From assembly GCA_903832005.1 (NCBI GenBank), contig CAIKZO010000062.1, positions 1-64,000 of the forward strand: 64,000 nt of DNA. Reading direction: 5' to 3'. The position numbers and the translations under genes are program-made. Position 1 is the first letter of the stretch. The number at the start of each line of letters is the position of its first letter. Shown piece after piece: positions 61,300-64,000 of this stretch. Under the pieces are notes generated by a model, which worked only from the letters and a program-made list of their open reading frames with translations, was not told the DNA's origin and made no database searches. This DNA is from Enhydrobacter aerosaccus. Its GTDB lineage: Bacteria; Pseudomonadota; Alphaproteobacteria; Reyranellales; Reyranellaceae.

Positions 61300-62556
61300 A
61301 TGAACACAAAAAAGAGGTCCGGCGGGCCGACCTACCATGGCTGGTGGGTCGTCGTGTGCACATTCACCATTGCCCTCTACGGATGGGGGTTCGGTTTCTA
61401 TGGCCTGGGCCTCTACCTGGTGTCCCTGCACAAGGCCTGGAACTGGTCGCCGGCCGAAATTTCTGCCGCCATCACATTTTATTACGTCGCTGGCGCCTTC
61501 CTGGTGATGCAGGTCGGCGACCTCATCCAGAAAAGAGGTGCGCGGCCGGTCGTGCTGATCGGTTCGGGCCTGATGGTGCTGGGCGTGCTGGGCCTGACCC
61601 AGATCCACGCGCTGTGGCAGCTCTATATCGCCGTCGCGGTGATGATCCCGGGCTGGGCGGCGATGGGCGGCGGCGCGATCAACACCATCATTGCGCAATG
61701 GTTCAACCGCCGTCGTGGCCTGGCCGCCAGCCTGGCGCTGAACGGCGCCACCTGCGCGGGCCTCCTGTTTGCGCCGGCCTTCGCCTGGGCGATCGACTCG
61801 CTGGGCTTCACCCACGCCTGCCTGGCTGCCAGCGCCATCATCATCGTCACCCTGTGGCCGATGGTGGCGATCGTGCTGCGGCCGCGCCGCGCCGACGAGC
61901 ACGACGTCGGCGACGAGGCGACGGCCACCGCCGACAAAGGTGCGCCGATGAGCCGGGCCGCGCTGCTGCGCCAGCCGCGCTACCTCACGATGGTCGGCGC
62001 CTTTTCGCTCGGCATGCTGGCGCAGATCAGCTTCATCGCCCACCAGGTCGCCTTCCTGGAGCCGACGCTTGGCCTGAAGGGCGCCGGCTGGCTGGTCAGC
62101 GTGACCTCGCTCTCGGCGCTGGCCGGCCGCCTCACAGTGGGGCTGGTGATCGATCGCGTCGACCGGCGCGGCGCCAGTTCCGCGGTTCTGTGCGTGCAGA
62201 TCCTGTCGATGATCGTGCTGCTCTCGAGCCACTCATTGATCGGCCTCACCGTCGGCTGCCTGCTGTTCGGCTTCGGCGTCGGCAACCTGATCACCTTGCC
62301 GGGCCTGATCGTGCAGCAGGAATTCCCGCGCCGCGATTTCGCGCGCGCCGTCAGCCTCAACGTCGCCATCACGCAGCTGGTCGCCGCCGTCGGACCGACC
62401 TTGCTCGGCGTGCTGCACGATCTCTCCGGCGACTACCGCACCTCGTTGATCGCCTGCCTCGTCTTGCAGATAGCCGCCGCACTCTTGATGCTGGTGCGGC
62501 CGGGCCGTGCTCCTATCGGCGCTGCGCTATCCGAAACGACGGACACCAATGGCTAG
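61300..62556 (+). CDS. MFS transporter, oxalate/formate or monocarboxylate-like
   Basis: The start is ATG 61300 (MNTKKRSGGPTYHGWWVVV), since the HGWWVV segment is the usual N-terminus of this MFS subgroup; ATG 61246 is an alternative. The 418-residue protein has about 12 hydrophobic segments, with the loop QVGDLIQKRGARPVVLIG and NRRRGLAASLALNG. Substrate unknown. It is divergent from rimP and overlaps the next gene by 8 bases. Confidence 0.88.
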   Translation: MNTKKRSGGPTYHGWWVVVCTFTIALYGWGFGFYGLGLYLVSLHKAWNWSPAEISAAITFYYVAGAFLVMQVGDLIQKRGARPVVLIGSGLMVLGVLGLTQIHALWQLYIAVAVMIPGWAAMGGGAINTIIAQWFNRRRGLAASLALNGATCAGLLFAPAFAWAIDSLGFTHACLAASAIIIVTLWPMVAIVLRPRRADEHDVGDEATATADKGAPMSRAALLRQPRYLTMVGAFSLGMLAQISFIAHQVAFLEPTLGLKGAGWLVSVTSLSALAGRLTVGLVIDRVDRRGASSAVLCVQILSMIVLLSSHSLIGLTVGCLLFGFGVGNLITLPGLIVQQEFPRRDFARAVSLNVAITQLVAAVGPTLLGVLHDLSGDYRTSLIACLVLQIAAALLMLVRPGRAPIGAALSETTDTNG

Positions 62557-62935
62557 GACCATGAGACTTGCACGATCTGTCTTTGCAGCCTCGGCGGTGT
62601 GGCTGTGGGCGCCGCACCTTGCCCCGGCTCAACCCGCTTCCAAAGCGATCCCAACCGAGGCGGTGTTCCAGAAAATTCGCCCGTGCTGGCGAGGCCCTAT
62701 GGAGACGAGCAAGAAAATTCCTGAGGTGCACATCATCGTGCAATTGGACAAGGAGGGCCGGCCTGTCAGCTCGGAGGCCGAGGACACGGCTCGATACAAC
62801 AGCGATCCCGACTATCGCGCGGTCGCGGACACGGCGCTGCGCGCCGTCCGCAATCCACGGTGCCAGCCCTGGCCTCTTCCCGCCGGCATGTACGAAAGCT
62901 GGCGCAAGCTCACGCTGACTTTCTACAACGACTAG
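62549..62935 (+). CDS. Small secreted protein with TonB/TolA C-terminal-like domain
   Basis: The start is ATG 62549, inside the end of the MFS gene and in another frame; ATG 62561 also works. The 128-residue protein has a signal peptide (RSVFAASAVWLWAPHLAPAQ) and then a domain resembling TolA/TonB C-terminal cores: VFQKIRPCWRGP, PEVHIIVQLDKEGRPVSSE, and ALRAVRNPRCQPWPLP. The pair CW...RC could be a disulfide. Stand-alone TolA_C-like proteins are widespread and unstudied. It ends four bases before trmB on the opposite strand. Confidence 0.78.
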   Translation: MARTMRLARSVFAASAVWLWAPHLAPAQPASKAIPTEAVFQKIRPCWRGPMETSKKIPEVHIIVQLDKEGRPVSSEAEDTARYNSDPDYRAVADTALRAVRNPRCQPWPLPAGMYESWRKLTLTFYND

Positions 62936-62939
62936 TCGC

Positions 62940-63629
62940 CTATCGACGTCTCAACCTGAGAAAGACCGGCACGCCGGCGATGCGCTTGGTCTCGTAGCGC
63001 GTCGGCGGCCAGTCGGCGGGGCGGCTCCGCCAGTCGGCGGGACGTTCGGCCAGCCACTCGAAGGCGGGATGCGTGCAGGCGTGCTCGATCATCCACGGCA
63101 GGTAGCTCGGATCGTCGGTTGCCAGGCGCAGCTCGGCGCCGGGTTTCATCAGCCGCGCCAGCACGTCGAGATTGGCGCGCTGCACGAAGCGCCGCTTGTG
63201 ATGACGCGTCTTGGGCCACGGATCGGGGAACAACACGAAGGCACGCGACAGCGATCCTTCGGGCAGCGCCTTCATCACCAGCATCGCGTCGTCAACGAGC
63301 AGCCGCACGTTCGACACGCCCTCGCGCTCGATGTGCGCCAGGCACTTGGCGACGCCGTTGATGTAGGGCTCGCAGCCGATCAGCCCAACGTTCGGATGTT
63401 CCTTCGCCTGCCAGACGAGATGCTCGCCCGCGCCGAAGCCGACCTCCAGCCACACGCCATCGGACGGCGGGACGCCGCCAAATAATGCAGGCAGATCGAT
63501 CTTTTGCGGCTCTTCCGGCACGACGACGGTGAGGCGCGGCAACAGCGTCGCGAGCAGCGATTGCTGCCCGTCGCGCAGTTTCTTGCCGCGGCGCCGACCG
63601 TAGAGGGTGCGCTCGCGGACGTCGATCAC
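62940..63629 (-). CDS. trmB: tRNA (guanine-N7-)-methyltransferase TrmB
   Basis: The start is GTG 63629 (MIDVRERTLYGRRRGKKLRDGQQSLL), which overlaps the upstream stop as GTGA; the longer frame runs into the neighbouring gene. The 229-residue protein has the SAM motif VWLEVGFGAGEHL, the RAFVLFPDPWPKTRHHKRRFV segment (catalytic D and the TrmB-type loop) and RLATDDPSYLPWM. It methylates G46 of tRNA. Cotranscription with the upstream ThDP enzyme is indicated by the overlap. Confidence 0.95.
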   Translation of the reverse strand: MIDVRERTLYGRRRGKKLRDGQQSLLATLLPRLTVVVPEEPQKIDLPALFGGVPPSDGVWLEVGFGAGEHLVWQAKEHPNVGLIGCEPYINGVAKCLAHIEREGVSNVRLLVDDAMLVMKALPEGSLSRAFVLFPDPWPKTRHHKRRFVQRANLDVLARLMKPGAELRLATDDPSYLPWMIEHACTHPAFEWLAERPADWRSRPADWPPTRYETKRIAGVPVFLRLRRR

Positions 63630-64000
63630 ATGATCACGTCGATCAAGTACGGACCCTTCTGCGACATGGCGTAGGTGAGCTGCTTGGTGAGCTCTTCCAG
63701 GTTGGTCGCCTTGCCGGCGGCCACGCCCATGCCCTTGGCGAGATCGGTGAACTGAAGCGTCGGCCGATCGAGCGTCAGCATGTCGATCGCGCGCGGGCCG
63801 GGATTGGCCGCGCCCACGTCGGCGAGCTGGCTGTAGAGGATGTTGTAGGAGCGGTTCGAGAAGATCATCACGCAGACGTCGAGGTTCTCGCGTGCCATCG
63901 TCCACAGCGACTGGATCGTGTACATCGCCGAACCGTCGCCGATCATGCAGATGACCTTGCGGTCGGGGCAGGCGACGGCAGCGCCAACGGCCACCGGACC
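63626..64000 (-). CDS. ThDP-dependent enzyme, C-terminal part (truncated by the window)
   Basis: The frame is open to the window edge, and only the last 124 or so residues are seen. They have the ThDP/Mg site GDGSAMYTIQSLWTMAREN...FSNRSYN (GDG-x26-N type) and a C-terminal segment LTYAMSQKGPYLIDVIM, typical of the acetolactate synthase / benzoylformate decarboxylase-like family. The domain is the pyrophosphate-binding domain. The substrate cannot be told from this part. Its stop overlaps the trmB start. Confidence 0.85.
   Translation of the reverse strand, partial: GPVAVGAAVACPDRKVICMIGDGSAMYTIQSLWTMARENLDVCVMIFSNRSYNILYSQLADVGAANPGPRAIDMLTLDRPTLQFTDLAKGMGVAAGKATNLEELTKQLTYAMSQKGPYLIDVIM

Overview
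The window reads as one continuous chromosomal stretch of a high-GC alphaproteobacterium. The signs are an Irr-type Fur regulator next to fabA-fabB-fabI, an rpsT / dnaA-dnaN-recF-gyrB block with a dense cluster of GANTC (CcrM-type) methylation sites in front of it, a full rimP-nusA-ylxR-infB-rbfA-truB-rpsO-pnp operon, hslVU, a DUF1127 protein and several branched-chain-amino-acid-type ABC genes. Codon use is strongly GC-biased. The gene content resembles Rhodospirillales/Reyranella-like bacteria, but the genus is only a guess. No rRNA, tRNA or CRISPR array was seen.

Layout: 1-127 is the edge of an insertion sequence (IS3-type orfA start). 0.2-8.5 kb holds a KamA-family radical SAM enzyme, a copper-chaperone-like protein with a LysR regulator, Ada, an Smr protein, a TPR protein, YggS, MutM, an enoyl-CoA hydratase and rpsT. 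8.8-16.4 kb is the replication block: a gene-free GANTC-rich region, a rhodanese overlapping dnaA, then dnaN, recF and gyrB. 16.4-22.4 kb holds a secreted protein, a thioesterase, an XRE regulator, a hydroxyacid dehydrogenase coupled to a secreted hydrolase, and an MFS transporter coupled to a 49-residue membrane peptide. 22.4-30.6 kb is a likely catabolic or uptake locus: a GMC oxidoreductase, a TetR regulator, a perfect TetR-like operator and a five-gene Liv-type ABC operon.

30.6-34.3 kb holds an unusual junction. A decayed copy of the hslU 3' end, then a GC-poor gene for a secreted helical protein, then intact hslU and hslV. 34.4-45.1 kb is mixed metabolism and envelope (D-amino-acid dehydrogenase, metallopeptidase, class V aminotransferase, second GMC enzyme, globin, MsrA, MAPEG, BrkB/YihY, hydroxyacid dehydrogenase, SH3 protein, TonB-like protein). 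45.1-48.1 kb holds DUF3501, a two-CCG-domain Fe-S protein and rubrerythrin, with an Irr-box-like palindrome upstream and irr itself adjacent. 48.2-50.9 kb is fabA-fabB-fabI. 51.6-61.1 kb is the translation/RNA operon on the minus strand, bounded by a leader hairpin before rimP and a strong terminator after pnp. The right edge has an MFS transporter, a small TonB/TolA-like protein, trmB and a truncated ThDP-dependent enzyme.

Most notable: the Irr-box / rubrerythrin / Fe-S / DUF3501 cassette, the hslU 3' duplication around a foreign-looking gene, the GANTC cluster upstream of dnaA, the candidate attenuator before rimP, and four CTCATGAG palindromes upstream of the first GMC gene.
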